Below the pieces are notes generated by a model. It ran no database searches, was not told the origin of the DNA, and saw only the letters and a program-made list of their open reading frames with translations. From Piper betle (taxonomy: Eukaryota; Streptophyta; Magnoliopsida; Piperales; Piperaceae): DNA of 64,000 nt. Below, piece by piece: positions 11,001-23,110 of the stretch (the stretch's first letter is position 1; every line of letters begins with the position of its first letter). Made by a program: the position numbers and the translations under genes. The DNA lies in assembly GCA_033002965.1 (NCBI GenBank), contig JAURVB010013248.1, positions 1-64,000 on the forward strand, in the 5' to 3' direction.

Positions 11001-11021
11001 CTGAAAAATCACCATGACCTG
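11001..11021 (-). other. 21-nt microexon in the 5' leader, with an upstream ATG
   Basis: On the minus strand, TTGCAG is followed by exactly 21 nt (11021-11001) and then GTAAGT, both ideal splice signals. If joined to the next exon, its ATG opens an 11-codon upstream ORF (MVIFQNRDVEC) that stops before the main ATG at 10917. A probable first leader exon lies at about 11785-11910, with a donor near GTACGTC at 11780. This could give splice-dependent control of translation. Transcript evidence is needed. Confidence 0.55.
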
Positions 11022-11934
11022 CTGCAAGAACCGTAAATCATAATACTATAATAGATAACTTCATCAACCAAGAGTGATGCCATGGACCACCACAACCTCT
11101 TATTATTCATAGCCACAGCGAGCGAGCCGCAAATTTTCCGATTATGATCCTCTTCAACCTCAGTAACCCAAAAAGCACCCCCCCCCCCATTTCGAAACAC
11201 ACCAGACAAAGATCAAAACTTTTGAGCCCCAAAACATCAGTCATCTACTGTTAGTACAAGAGAAGATGCCAGCCCAGAATCATTCAAACAATTAAAGTCG
11301 GACAGCCCCGAAAATAGCAAAACAGAGCTCCATCTCAGATCACTCATCGTCAGCAACACCAAAACACCCAAATGTACAACCTTCTACCGAAAGACATAGC
11401 CTTTCAGTCAATTCCCACAACTAACATCAAATTCAAACACTCATCCCCCAAATTATAACTAAATCACTCACAATCACCACCCACAAAAAAACCCCCAAAT
11501 TTCCCACCTTTCCGACAAAAGACGCAGCCTTTCACTCAATCCCGCCACAACCAACAAAACCAAACCCACCTCAACACAGCCCCCAAATACATACCCAAAT
11601 CAGCGCACTGAAAAAACCCCAAATTCCCAACCTTGTCAACAAAAGACGACGCCTTTTCCCTCAAATCCCACTACAACCAACCCCCTCCCGACAAATCAAC
11701 CCGCACCCCACCAAAAACCAACCAAACGCATCAAAAATAGCGGAGAAAAACCGGGAAAATAAAGCAGGGAAGAAGACGTACACGAAGCAGAGCAGGGGAG
11801 CTGGATCTGGGGATCGGAAAGGGGAGGGATCTGGCGAAGAAGAAGACGCAGACCGCCGCACCAGTGGCAAGGGCTCCCTCCAACCGACGCTCGCCGAACT
11901 CGACGCCTTGGAAGGCGACCACACTTGGAAGCTT

Positions 11935-11942
11935 CTTTTATA
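11935..11942 (-). promoter_or_regulatory. TATA box of the Cys/His-rich gene
   Basis: TATAAAAG on the minus strand, followed about 30 bp downstream by a GC-rich, CT-rich leader (11910 to 11785). This is the expected distance for a Pol II start. A change to GC-rich sequence marks the promoter against the AT-rich region beyond 12060. Confidence 0.65.
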
Positions 11943-12115
11943 GACCAGTCTCGGCGTGCCCTTGGCCCGTGGCGCCGGGAATCATCTGAATTCCTGATCC
12001 CGCATACCTCAAAAGTCTACCCCCTCGACCGGGCCCACATGACGTCCTATCATATCGTGCCACGTGCTACATGATATTCTAAAACATGTTTAACGTGATT
12101 CATTAATCATCGATC

Positions 12116-12228
<113 letters not shown>

Positions 12229-12239
12229 ATTCTAAACTC

Positions 12240-13482
12240 AAACTTAAACTTTACTTGCCCAAACTTAATTATAATTAATTCATGGGTTATAAAAATATGG
12301 TTGATAGGCAGGTTGGTAGAAGGTTTTTAATTTATATTTTTAGAAAATAATTTTAAAAAAAATAGTACTAATAATTCATATTAAAAATGAACTCTCTTAG
12401 GACAATTTAATAATAAGAATAATTTTATTTTAAGTGATAAAAAAATAGAGGGGTATAATCCTACAATAGATAGAGAACCAGTTTTATAAGTTAGTTGTTA
12501 TTAACACTCATTTATCTTGACAATTTAAATATCTTTTCTCTTTTGTATTTAGTAAGCTTGCATTTGATTTTCCAAAAAAAATAATTTTATTCAAACAACA
12601 TATATACTCTACAAAATTGAAATAATTATAATTATAATGTCAACATATGTTGAGTCCACAAAATAAAAAAGAAAAGAACAAATTTTAAAAATTAATATAT
12701 AAAAATAAAAAAATATATAGTACAAATTTCAAGAAAACATACTAAATACAAAACAAATATTCGGGTATAAAAAATGATGGAGGATGTACCAAACATCGAA
12801 GGAAAACATCCATGATTTGTGGATAGAAAGTATCACTCCAAATCCACTTCAAACTTTATAAGTGGGACCTCAGCATTTGTTAGTTAAACTTGGATTGATA
12901 AGTACATAGAATAGTTAAGAGAAGAGGAGACAAATCGAGCAAGCCTTTTTTTTATCACAACTATCCAATGACTCGTCAATATTGACTCTTGTTTGACATC
13001 TTCTTAATTTTTATAATTGTTTGTAATAAACTCTCTTTTATTTTATATATGATAAATAAAATTTTCACTTTTACACTTCTTTTTTTCCCATTCTCGTCAA
13101 AAATTGCTTTGGTGTGATATCTATTAATGCCTAAATCACTCATTTTAAATTTATGACACGCTTATCCCCAAACCTTAATATATAATAAAATTATAATAGA
13201 AATATACTTCATAAATTTGAAGTAGAGGAAAAAGTTATCTTTCATTGATAGAAATATACTTTATTAACGTTTAGTTTTTAACAAATTCTATTAAAGAGAA
13301 ATGATAAGGCAAAGAAAGTAAGGGAAATGAAGATGAGAGAGAGAGAGTATTATTAGATTAAGTAGAATATTAAAATTATTTAAGGCCTAATATAATCCGT
13401 TATATAATGCAGTTATTTATATAGTTTGAGCCTTTAAAATTTTTAAATTTAAGAAATCCTTTTAAAAAAATAGAAGAAATAT
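12240..13482. other. AT-rich intergenic sequence, nothing recognised
   Basis: No ORF of note; several oligo-A/T runs and a short GAGA run (13334-13347). No repeat ends identified. Confidence 0.6.
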
Positions 13483-14268
13483 TTGACGAAAGATCACTTT
13501 TGTCGTATATTAAGTAGACAGGGGTTTCCTACATGCGATAGCAGTATCTCGCCGGAATCGGCCGGCATCTGTCGGCGGATTCTGGCAGGATCTCCTCCTT
13601 CAGTTTTCAAGGCCTTCGTCAATAACCGAACGTTGACGTACAAAGATTTCTCTCTTTTGGGTACTTCGACAATTATCGTTTTTTCTTATTCTCTCTGGTT
13701 TTCTTTACCTTTATTTAGTTAACAGGTTTGATTGTTGATACATGTTTGCTATGTTTGATATGCAAGTTTTTCATCCTTCCACATGTATATGTCCACTTTG
13801 TAACCCCATCGTTAGGTCCTTTTCCATCAGTGCCAGGAGTTGTTCTCCTTTGTTTGGCCGTCTCGGTGTTTCGAGATATGATGGCGTGCTTCGAAAGTAC
13901 ACGTTTGTTTGGCCATCTCAGTGTTCCCAGAAATGACGGCGTGTTTCAAGAGACATGTTCTTTAAGTTTGTTGGTATACAACAATTCCTTTGCACTCTCC
14001 CTTGATCTTGCATCAATTATGGTTGTTTTGCTTCTTCTTTTCGAACTTGTTAGCTAAGTTGGTTACGAAAGGAAGTGAGAGGGTTGTAGTTTTTTATCTG
14101 TTATGCTGTGGTGTTTGTATGTTTCTAAGGAATGGCGGCGACAGTTTGGTTGTGGAGGATGTATTTTATTTACCCGGGTTTATATGCCCCCCATGCAGGC
14201 TCTTTGTAGGACTACGTTTCATAAATAAAACTGTTTGGGCCGTGTCGTTCAAAAAAATAAGTAGATAA
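13483..14268 (+). other. Decayed sequence with a 55-bp tandem duplication, possible LINE 3' end
   Basis: A region of more balanced composition with short overlapping ORFs but no recognised protein. Copies at 13849-13903 and 13904-13958 share TTTGTTTGGCC, a TCTC(A/G)GTGTT core and ATGA(T/C)GGCGTG at a 55-bp period. The 3' end (CATAAATAAAACTG, then a short A run before 14263) recalls the tail of a plant LINE, which is only a guess. Confidence 0.3.
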
Positions 14269-14376
14269 ATTATTATATTACACAGATTTATATCTTAGGT
14301 TTTTCTAAGAAAATGATTATAAAATTTACTCGGAAAGGTGAATAAAGGAGACAAATGACACTGATTGTCTTATTGG

Positions 14377-14879
14377 TAGGGGTGTAAATAAGCTAAACTG
14401 GCTCCTGAGTATTTTATGCTCGGCTTAAACTCGTGCTCGAAAAAATATTCGACTCAAAATAGATGACTTGTTGAACAATGAATAGAGTTTGAACTAAGGA
14501 GTGTTCAGTTCGGCTTGGTTCGAAACTCAAACTTGATGTGTTTAAATTGGAAAAAATATTCGGCTCGACTCGGCTCGTTAATATTATTGAAGTCACATTA
14601 AACTTATTTTTGATATTGAGCATGAGCCAAATATAAACATTTATTCGGCTCAAAAATATAGTAAGCCGAACACAAGCTTAAGCTCAAACACCATAAATTT
14701 TGGATGAGTTGTTTAACCTATAATAAATCAAAAGCTCGTCAAACACACTAATAAGCTTAAACATACTTGTCAAAAATTAGGTTGATTTCAAAAACATCAT
14801 TGTTCGGTTCAACTCGGCTTAGCTCAATTCGATTTAATTCGGCTACTGTTCTGATTTGATTCAGTTCATTTACACCCTA
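14377..14879. mobile_element. hAT-type MITE
   Basis: The left end TAGGGGTGTAAAT and right end ATTTACACCCTA are inverted repeats. The flanks CTTATTGG (14369-14376) and CTTATTAG (14880-14887) form an 8-bp target duplication with one mismatch. The 503-bp interior is rich in CGGCTCG/CGAGC-type motifs and codes for nothing. It resembles the MITE at 46925-47269 (ends, GAGTATTTTA.GCTCGGCTT). Confidence 0.85.
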
Positions 14880-14887
14880 CTTATTAG

Positions 14888-16136
14888 GCGATTTTTGTGT
14901 TTTCTTTTAATAACGTTTTTTACTTTAGTCGTTGACAACAAAAGTTGCATCCATTTTCAACGCCATTTCCAATGGTTCTAAGTTCTAACACAAGGAACAA
15001 TGCATGCCCGGTCAAAGGATGTGGAGCACCAATTCCAAAGGACATGCACGGGTACTGTACTACTCTACGGTACCAAATGGATTTGGTTTCCCACGAGGAA
15101 TGGCCAATCACGTGTTGTGGGACGGTAGATCGATCGGATGAACGAACGACAAATTGGCGTGCACTTAAGCGACTGCAATGAATTGAAGACGTCCACTAAA
15201 AATCACGACTTTGTTAATTGTTAATGAGAAAGTCTTCGAGATCGAACTTCGTATTATCAATTGCGAAGTTTCGAAGTTAAGTTGTGGGTAGCTTTGCTAA
15301 TAAAGCCCAGGCCCCACAATACCTAGCTCATATATTGCCGACATAAAAAGGCCCCCCTCCTGCAGTTGCCACGTGTTCACGGGGTCAAACTAATTGGACA
15401 AGTGTTAGAGCACATTTATACGTAAACTGGGTCAATGCCAATCAAAATCTCCGGGGATTCGAGACTTTATGATTTTTTTTAAATACTATAACTTTAAATA
15501 TATTATTAGTGTATATTTTATTTTTAATTGATAATTATCATATATATATATATAATATTTTAGTTTTAATTTATACATTTATTTATTTTAATTATTTGAA
15601 AGAAAAAAGATTTTATTTGACTCGAACTAGATATCTTAACCTGGTTTAAGATCCTTACTTAATTTTGATGATTATTATAAATACATGGTGGATTAGATTC
15701 TTTACACATATCATGGCATGGGCTTTGTTTACATGTGTGAATAGGTCTACGCTAATTTATCGGATTAATGAGACACGGGCTTGATCTAACTAAAGATTGA
15801 AGCGAGACCCATCTAATATTTTTTTATGTCGATGGTTATCTCCATCAAAGCTGCAAGCTCATTCTTTTCAAGCTCACGAGTCAAATAGTGCGAATTTTTA
15901 TAAAGGGTATGAAGGAGACAAGATTGGTCTAAGAAGTTGCAAGATTTGGCGAGGCAAATGAAGAAAAATCTCTAGTCCTGTTTCTGCATAAAATCTATAA
16001 ATTGAAGACTTATATTCATGAAAAGGAGGGGCTATTTTTTCTTAAAGATAGGACAACTCTTGTAAAAGCTTCATCAAAGACCACTTCTAACGCTTAAAAG
16101 CAATAAGACATCCTCTTAAAAGCTTCACAAATGTTG
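14888..16136. other. Intergenic, no supported gene
   Basis: Contains 80-codon ORFs on both strands at 14920-15181 in slightly GC-richer sequence, with no recognised domain, then AT-rich sequence. Confidence 0.5.
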
Positions 16137-16255
16137 AGATTTTAACACATAAAATTTTAAACTCTATTTTGTGTATTTTGACAAAGTAAATTAATAAAGG
16201 ATAAAAGATTAATAACATGCAATATAGAGTTTAGGGATTTTATGTGTTAAAATCT
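16137..16255. repeat. Inverted repeat, about 35-bp arms
   Basis: Arms at 16137-16171 and 16220-16255 share AGATTTTAACACATAAAA and AAACTCTAT in inverted orientation around a 48-bp spacer. It could be a foldback or MITE remnant; no target duplication was identified. Confidence 0.7.
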
Positions 16256-16493
16256 TAATAAATAATATCAGAGCTTTAGTTTTTTTGTCTTGGTTTTGAG
16301 TAATAACCTTTTGTATCAAGATGAAAGATGAAAATCATGTTAAAATGGTTGCCCTCAAAGGTTAGTCTAATTAACATTACTGGAAGAGTCGTATAATTAA
16401 TTATTTATTCATTAAGAATTTATATGATCTAATTCTTGGTACTCTTGAGTCGTTGAGTTCCAGTTTATCATTAAGTGCTACTTTCAGTTGTAA

Positions 16494-16874
16494 TTGAAGA
16501 AGGAAAGGCTCAGGCTCCGTGACCGTATCATATCCGTCACTAGTACCCAACCGTCTTTTTTCGTTGCGGTTCATATGTTTGGCATTGTCTTACAAAGGCC
16601 CATGGGCACGTGGATAAAACTGTTTATTCGAGATTTCCCGCCGATGCTAGATGCCTACTTTGGCAACCTGATCGGCGTCGTGATCTACGAAGTTAGCAAA
16701 ACAGTGCCCGGTGGAACCAATGGACCGGTAACGACATCAAAAGTGGTTCATAGGGGTATTTGGACATTAAACAGGCTTGTAGTCAAATGGCTAAAGGAAT
16801 TTGCCTGGAAGGTTGCTGAGCTGATTGATAGGATTCCCTACCGGGTTGCATTGTTGACTGACCTTGATCTTTAG
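16494..16874 (+). pseudogene. Possible BAHD acyltransferase fragment
   Basis: A 126-codon ORF ending at 16874 in sequence clearly less AT-rich than its surroundings. Residues 49-60 read PPMLDAYFGNLIG, resembling the PPLPxxYFGN motif of BAHD acyl-CoA acyltransferases (anthocyanin/malonyl-type clade). The following region (VSKTVPGG, then KVVHRGIWTLN) fits the spacing after that motif. The N-terminal HXXXD motif and the C-terminal DFGWG motif are absent, so at best it is a truncated relic. One short motif is weak evidence; it could be an unrelated ORF. Confidence 0.35.
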
Positions 16875-17205
16875 AGAAGGCCCAACAACAAAGACTCTAA
16901 TTTTGTACTTTTGTACGACTTTGATTTTAAAAAATTATTTTGTTATAAAAGTTACAAGACAACTTTTGTAAAAGCTTGTTAAATAATGGATTATCGGTGG
17001 CATCGTCCCCTAACAAATATAGGCCGGAACACCAATAGTTGAACTGGCTGAAATTTTGACCTCTAACTGTGATTTTCTATTGTTAACTTATTTCATTGTA
17101 TTTAGATAATCACATCTTGGGAGCCCTTCATCTCTACAAAACTTTACCACCACCCATAGCATTCTTTCAATAGAACATTTGTGCAAACGTGCACGAACAA
17201 TTTCA

Positions 17206-17208
<3 letters not shown>

Positions 17209-17241
<33 letters not shown>
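17209..17241. repeat. (TA)n microsatellite
   Basis: About 33 bp of alternating TA in AT-rich intergenic sequence. The surrounding 16875-17930 has no supported gene. Confidence 0.95.
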
Positions 17242-17247
<6 letters not shown>

Positions 17248-17929
17248 ATAGTTGAAAATTATATAATATTTAATTAATATTTGCTGAATAAGAAACGTTA
17301 AAATCATAAAATACTTAAATTTCAAATAAAAAAGTCTAAAATGTAAAATAAATATTTAATTAATACTTTCATAATAAGATGGCTAAAATTGTTCTAGAGG
17401 CTTACGAATATTATTTTAATATATTAGATAAATATATTAGATAGATTATTTGCATATATATGTTAAGAATAATGAGTCACCTTACTTTATCTATGTTTTG
17501 CAACATAAATAAGATTCGATATTATTGAATGAACGAGTTTTTTTTTTGAAAAATGAATATATAACAATATAAATTTCTTAGCAAGCATTTATTAGATGAT
17601 AAGTCTGGTGTAGGCAGCCGTCATAATACCATTTCTAATATTACTTATTGTCATTAAAAAGCCGGTAATTGAAATGGAGGCTGGGTTAATCGTCTTTGAT
17701 CGTATATGTAAATTGTATAATCGTTAATAACGTGTTCTCTTTAAGTTTTTTAAGCACGAAAAAGTTCAACATTTCGTATTTTTTAATTTCAATATATTGT
17801 TTCAACTTCAAAGTTTATAGTATGGGATATGAGTTTGTAACATTTCTAGTCTCTCACGTTTAGATTGAGATTGGATATTGGCTATTATATAAGAAAAATA
17901 ATTTGTTAAAAGGTCTTACAACCGGTGTT

Positions 17930-19240
17930 GATTATAAGATTCAACAAATAACTAGATAAGTGATATAATGAGATTTTATATATGTTTATCCCTTTAATTT
18001 ATACATGTTAGTTTGATTTTATATTTAATTAAGGTTAATTAGAGTCATATTAGGATTATTAGTTTATTTTAGGATTGGGTATAATTATTAGTTATTTTAA
18101 TAAAATTTATTTACGGTGATTAATTTGAGGTGCATATGTTGTTTGGGTGTTGATTAACGGAAGAAAATAAACTTTGGGACGAAAAGATGTCAAAGTTTAC
18201 GAATTCAACCCGAATTCGTCATTCATCAAAAGCATCACCTTCATTTGCTGCCATATGAAGAAGCCTAAATAGTGAAAAAGTATAACATGTAGCCTTGATT
18301 TCGTCAAAAACAAAGCAAATGATAAGCACGTGAAGGTGACATCATGGAGTTGGCTTTCTAGGTTTCTTTTGTTTGCTTTTCTTATCTTTATTTTATTTTT
18401 ATGAAACTTATTATTAGATGTTTATTTCTTGTAATTTCGATGATTAGTGCGTAGTTTTTTTCTAAGGCTAAGGTAAAGCCTTAATAAAGTTTGCATTCGA
18501 TCATACGTGAAATTGTTTATAATATTCCAATAAAGTTGTGTATTTTTAATATATAATTGTATTTGCATTTATTAAATTGTGTGAAATTATTTGGGTGCGA
18601 GTTCAATTATGTTTTTCTCATTATTTGAATAATTTGCATAATTTAAATGCATGGATTTTATTGTTGACATTAAAATTGGATATTACTTGTGATTTACAAA
18701 TAAGTGGATCCAACTAATCATTTGATTTTAATTTTTAGAAGCAAGGAGATACATATTTTATTTGTTCTTAATGATGAAACATTCCATGACAAAAGTAGAT
18801 TGAGTTCGAAATTGTTATGAAGAAATTGTTGGAAAATCAATGATTATATGAATGTCTCTAGAGTTATTAAGTGTGTATTCTAATGCCTTAGTTTATTTAA
18901 TTTTGATTTGTCTTTTATTGTTTGTTAGAATTGTTTAGATCTCTCAATTAGTTTTTTTGTGTATGATATTATTAGTTTGATTAGTATAATTAGAACTAAT
19001 TTAATTTTGCTTCCTAAACATTTAAGTCTGTGGGTTCGACCTTACATTTGCCTGTACTATATTATATATTATATATTGATTCTTGCACTTGCAATTGCAT
19101 TTTAAATTTACACTAATAAGCATAGATTAAAATATTCACTTATTTTTGAAGTAACAAAATTTTCATAAGTATATTTAACGAGTGAATTTGGTGAAAGCTG
19201 ATTGGTTTTACGTCAATATTAATTGTAGGGTCTTACAATA
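17930..19240 (+). mobile_element. Probable decayed Gypsy (Tat/Athila-like) LTR or leader
   Basis: The stretch near 19025-19100 (TCTGTGGGTTCGACCTTAC, then TTGATTCTTGCACTTGCAATTG) matches the recognisable LTR tail style of plant Tat/Athila Gypsy elements (TGTGGGTTCGAC ... TGCACTTGC). Upstream AT-rich sequence with GACGAAAAGATG and AAGAAGCC motifs is also typical. No primer-binding site, gag or pol is visible, and the boundaries are approximate. Confidence 0.4.
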
Positions 19241-19739
19241 AATTATCACTCATTATATAATATGGATTATAAACTTCTTAATTCTTAAAACAAGTAGTCG
19301 TTTTAAGTTGTACTTAAAGTCTATAACATGTGGTATCCAACTTAGGTGAGGGTTTAACCAAGAAAAATGTCTCAAGGGCCTATTAAAAAAACTTGTGGGA
19401 TCATAGTAAGACATGGTGATGAAATGTTACAGGTTCATGGTATGAGATATAAGTTGTTATTGTTATTGAAGATTGGACGGTGAATATAATATGGTATGGA
19501 TTTTTAAGCCACACTAACTTAAAAATTAAGAACTTGATTTAATTCCCAAACAAACAAACATTGCATGATTACAACCATCTCAATCCAAACAAACAAATAT
19601 GTGCCAAACATGCCTTCTTGCAGACCAATTACTGATCCTTCCACATCTTGATTAATTTTGCATTATCAGTCACAATGGTTCCGCCTGCACACTACCTCCC
19701 AAAAATATATATTAATCCCATACATCAATACAGCAGAGG

Positions 19740-20937
19740 CTAGGTAGATGTTGCTGGTTCTTTCTCACTCTGCTTCTCTTCCACTTTCTCCTGTGGCACT
19801 GCAGGTTGCACCTCCTCACCTTTCACTTCACTTGCACTGCTGCTCTCCTCAACCTTCTCAGCAGGTGTGGATTCTTTCAACTCTGGGGTTTCTGCAGCCA
19901 CATCTGGTGTTACCTCCACAGCTTCAGCGGCTGGTGCTTGCTCCAGTGCCTTAGATTCAGCAGCAGCAGCGGCATCTGCCACCACCTTGACTTCGGCTTC
20001 TACATTTTGAACCTCAATCTGCTCAACCTTCAAAAAGAATATAAAGAGAGAACTTGATTAACCCAATGTTATAAGACGTGGGAAAAGTGGGTAACTCATG
20101 AAATTCAATATGGGTTTCCGATAATTGAAGCTTTCAGAGCAACAAGCAAGCAATTCATGAGAATTTGGATAATATAAAGAGATAATTTAATCAGACGAAT
20201 GTTAAAGGGCATAGAAAAAGTGGGTATCTCATGATATTCAATATGGTTTCCAACAATATTTGAAGCTTTTAGAGCAACAAGCATGCAATTACAAAAACAT
20301 TTGGATAATACAAAAAGATAAGTTGCTTAAACCAATGCTAAAAAATATAGGTAAAGTGGGTATCTCATGAAATTCAATATGGTTTCCAAAAGTGGAAGCT
20401 TTTAGAGCAACAAGCAAGCAATTGCATGAGCATTTTGAAAATATAAAGCGATAACATAATTAGACTAATGTTTTAAGAGACAGGAAAAGTGGGTATCTCA
20501 TGAAATTCAATATAATTTACAATAGCTGAAGCTATTAGAGCAACAAACAAGTAACTGAGCAGTTTGATAATATAAAGAGAACTTAATTAGAACCTTAATG
20601 TTAAAAGGCATAGGAAAAGTGGGTATCTCGTGAAACTTGTCATGGTTTTCAATAGTTGAAGTTTTTAGAGCAACAAACAAGCAATTACACGAGCGTTTCG
20701 ATAATACGAAGAGATAACTTGATTAGACAAATGCTTAAAGACACGGGAAAGTGGGCATATCATGAAATTCAATATGGTTTCCAAAAAGTTGAAGCTTTCA
20801 GAACAAGAAGAAGCAATTACATGAGCCTTTGGATATTGGGAACTTACTTGAGTACTAGCTTCATTGGGGGTGGGATTCTCAACAGGAGCAGGGGCCTGGG
20901 ATTCGGGAGTCTTTGGCTTGGTAGCACAAGCACCCAT
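19740..20937 (-). CDS. Acidic, probably N-myristoylated small protein (two exons)
   Basis: Exon 1 is 20937-20848 (30 codons) and ends CAA/GTAAGT. Exon 2 is 20027-19740 (95 codons plus stop), starting after GAAG. Both are phase 0, giving 125 aa. The N-terminus MGACATKPK is a classic acylation signal (Gly2 myristoylation, Cys4 palmitoylation), predicting plasma-membrane attachment. The rest is Ala/Glu/Pro/Val-rich and disordered-looking (VAAETPELKE, KVEEKQSEKEPATST), with no enzyme motif. Plant proteins with similar MGxCxTKPK starts exist but I do not recall a function. The stop and both splice sites are clean. The intron is almost entirely a tandem repeat. A TATATA about 55 bp upstream of the ATG suggests a very short leader. 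Confidence 0.8.
20028..20847. repeat. Six-copy ~132-bp tandem repeat filling an intron
   Basis: The phrase GTGGGTATCTCATGAAATTC (with variants) recurs at 20087, 20220, 20357, 20489, 20619 and 20751, at spacings of 133, 137, 132, 130 and 132 bp. Each unit continues with AATATGGTTTCCAA, GAAGCTTTTAGAGCAACAAGCAA and GATAATATAAAGAGATAA. The array occupies nearly the whole 820-bp intron of the acidic-protein gene and reaches the donor site region. Confidence 0.93.
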
Positions 20938-21109
20938 GTTTTCTTCAATGGTGACTTGCAGGGTGAAGCATTGACCATGGGGTTTGATGGGTATATAAAA
21001 GGCTCCAAGGGGGAAGGTTGTAAGACTGGAGGTGTCTAAGGTTGGTGAATGCTTGCTGGCAACGGAGAGGTGAGACAGGGGAGAATAGCTTGGCAATGGA
21101 AAGAACCTA

Positions 21110-21870
21110 GTTGGGATGGGGTGTCTTTGCTCTCAACAATTGTAATTAGTCATGACACCTTGGAATTAGCTGGTGACGTGTTACCTTATTTGGCCACAAG
21201 GCAAGGCAAATGGGAGGGGCATGTTTGAGAACAGGTTGTTTTTGTCTGTGTTCCTTTTTGAACGAGATGAATCTGCAGCCTAACTAATGGGAGGGGCATG
21301 TTTGAGAACAGGTTGTTTTTATCTGTTTTCCTTTTTAAGGAAATGAATCTACAGCCTGACTTTTAATGACACGCATGTAATGAGCTCAATTTACCGCTTC
21401 AAGATGTTTCTAGAAATTGGGCAAAAACTAAGAAAAGTAAACAACTACTCTCATATAACACATATAATCACAAATGGGTGTGATGCCATTTCCATTCATT
21501 TGTCCCAACTAGTTCATCGTTTGGCCGCTTCAAGTCTAATTTGATAGTCAAGAGTCTTAAAGTCTATATACTTTATTGATTACATACTAAATTTATAGCC
21601 AGTAATTTAATCGGGTCAAATATGATTTAATTATATTTTAAAATTATAAATAAAATATATTATTAAATATTAAAAATATTTTTTATCATTAATATTTTAT
21701 TAAAAACGGCTTAAAATAACGTAATTTTCAACAAAAAAATCAAATTTTGTAAAAACTTCAAATTAAAAAACTAGGTATGAATTAAAATAACAAAAAAACT
21801 TAAACTATATAAGATTTGAAAATAGTACTATTAGAATATTTTGGTGTCTCTATAAGATAGGTGGTGAATG

Positions 21871-21912
<42 letters not shown>

Positions 21913-22590
21913 ATGTGTTTTCCTTGTGTTAGGGGGCAGGAAGAGTTTTGTATCCCAAACTTTCATCTTGGCTGCCTTTATAATCGGACAGACTAAATTT
22001 AATGAAAAAAAATAAAAAAATCTTCCACCGCCCCGGTGCGGATTCCAGCAACCACTGCCCTCTTAACATTGTTGTCTTGCCTCCCAACCTACAATACAAA
22101 GTCAAAAGCTTGCTCTGTCCAAACTCCTCACTGTTTTCGTTGATGCGCCCGAGTGCTTAATCATGGCCATGATTGCCTTTGATGTTGTCATACAATTGAC
22201 TCAAACTTATACTCTACTCGGTATGTCATGCATTGAAGTTGACTCTAAGTTGATTTTGAATTATTTATAAATAAGTAATTATATAAAATTAATATATATA
22301 TATAACTCTATATTTATAATTATTAAAGATATTATTTACATTATTTACAAAATATAATATATTTTTATAATATTTATGAATTTTTTGAAAAGTTAATTGT
22401 AAAACCCTAAATTTTAAGTACTAAACCCTAAAATCCGTATGACATTATAGAGTTTGACGCTATAAGTAGTCAAGTAGAAGAATTTTTGGAGTGGGAAAAA
22501 ATTTTAAAACTATGCCTGGAGCTTGTTGTGGAAGCCTTCTTGTTGCCGTCCTGTCCAAGCTGTGTTGCTGAGCCACTAGGGATCGATCAC
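21110..22590. other. Intergenic, AT-rich, with (TA)n at 21875-21909
   Basis: Direct repeats of GGGAGGGGCATGTTTGAGAA occur at about 21211 and 21290, each followed by CAGGTTGTTTTT.TCTGT (period about 79 bp). A dispersed AAACTTTCATCTTGG...AATTTAATGAAAAAAAAT motif lies at 21957-22005. No gene supported. Confidence 0.6.
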
Positions 22591-22603
22591 CTTTGTTGCC
22601 GCT

Positions 22604-23110
22604 TTGAAAAAAATGCTGCTATCCACCACCTTTAGCCACCCCGCCATTGCTGTTGCTGCTCGTTTCCGGAGAGGAGTTAGACCTCGGTGCATGTCGGGAA
22701 AAGGAAAAGGAGAAGAAGAAGCCTTACAGCCCATTCGGCTGTCGGAGCTCCGCCACCTTGCTGCACCTTGTAACAGTACCGTTTCTACAGCCACGACGAG
22801 TTACCGAAGCGTTTCCAGAGGAAGTATCTTCACCGGAGAGTGGAGGAGCTTCCGTGGAGTGCTAATGGGATCGTGGTCTTCTTGCTACCAAAGCGCACGT
22901 CGGGGGCCGTGGAAGATAATCGGGTATGAGACCCGGTTAGGCCTGTTTGCGGCCGAGTTTGCTGTCTGCCACGTTGCGGCCCACTTGTTTGCGATCCGAG
23001 CCCAATTGGTCGTTCTTTTGGGAGCCCATAAAGCCCACTGCATGCCCAGATTATTCATGCTCAGGCCCAGGTCCATTTACCTCTGGTGCACCGTGCACTC
23101 CAAGCCTTAG
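22604..23110 (+). other. GC-richer block with overlapping ORFs, unrecognised
   Basis: About 500 bp of balanced composition holding a 168-codon plus-strand ORF (MKKMLLSTTFSHPAIAVAAR) and shorter ORFs on both strands. No domain, codon bias or splice pattern supports a gene. It may be a captured or decayed exon. Confidence 0.25.

Noticed and set aside
14920..15181. Overlapping 63- and 78-codon ORFs on opposite strands
   Set aside because: Short, no domain, no promoter or splice support.
20037..20840. CRISPR-like regularly spaced repeats
   Set aside because: Units of ~132 bp are directly tandem with no short repeat/unique spacer pattern, and the context is a plant intron.
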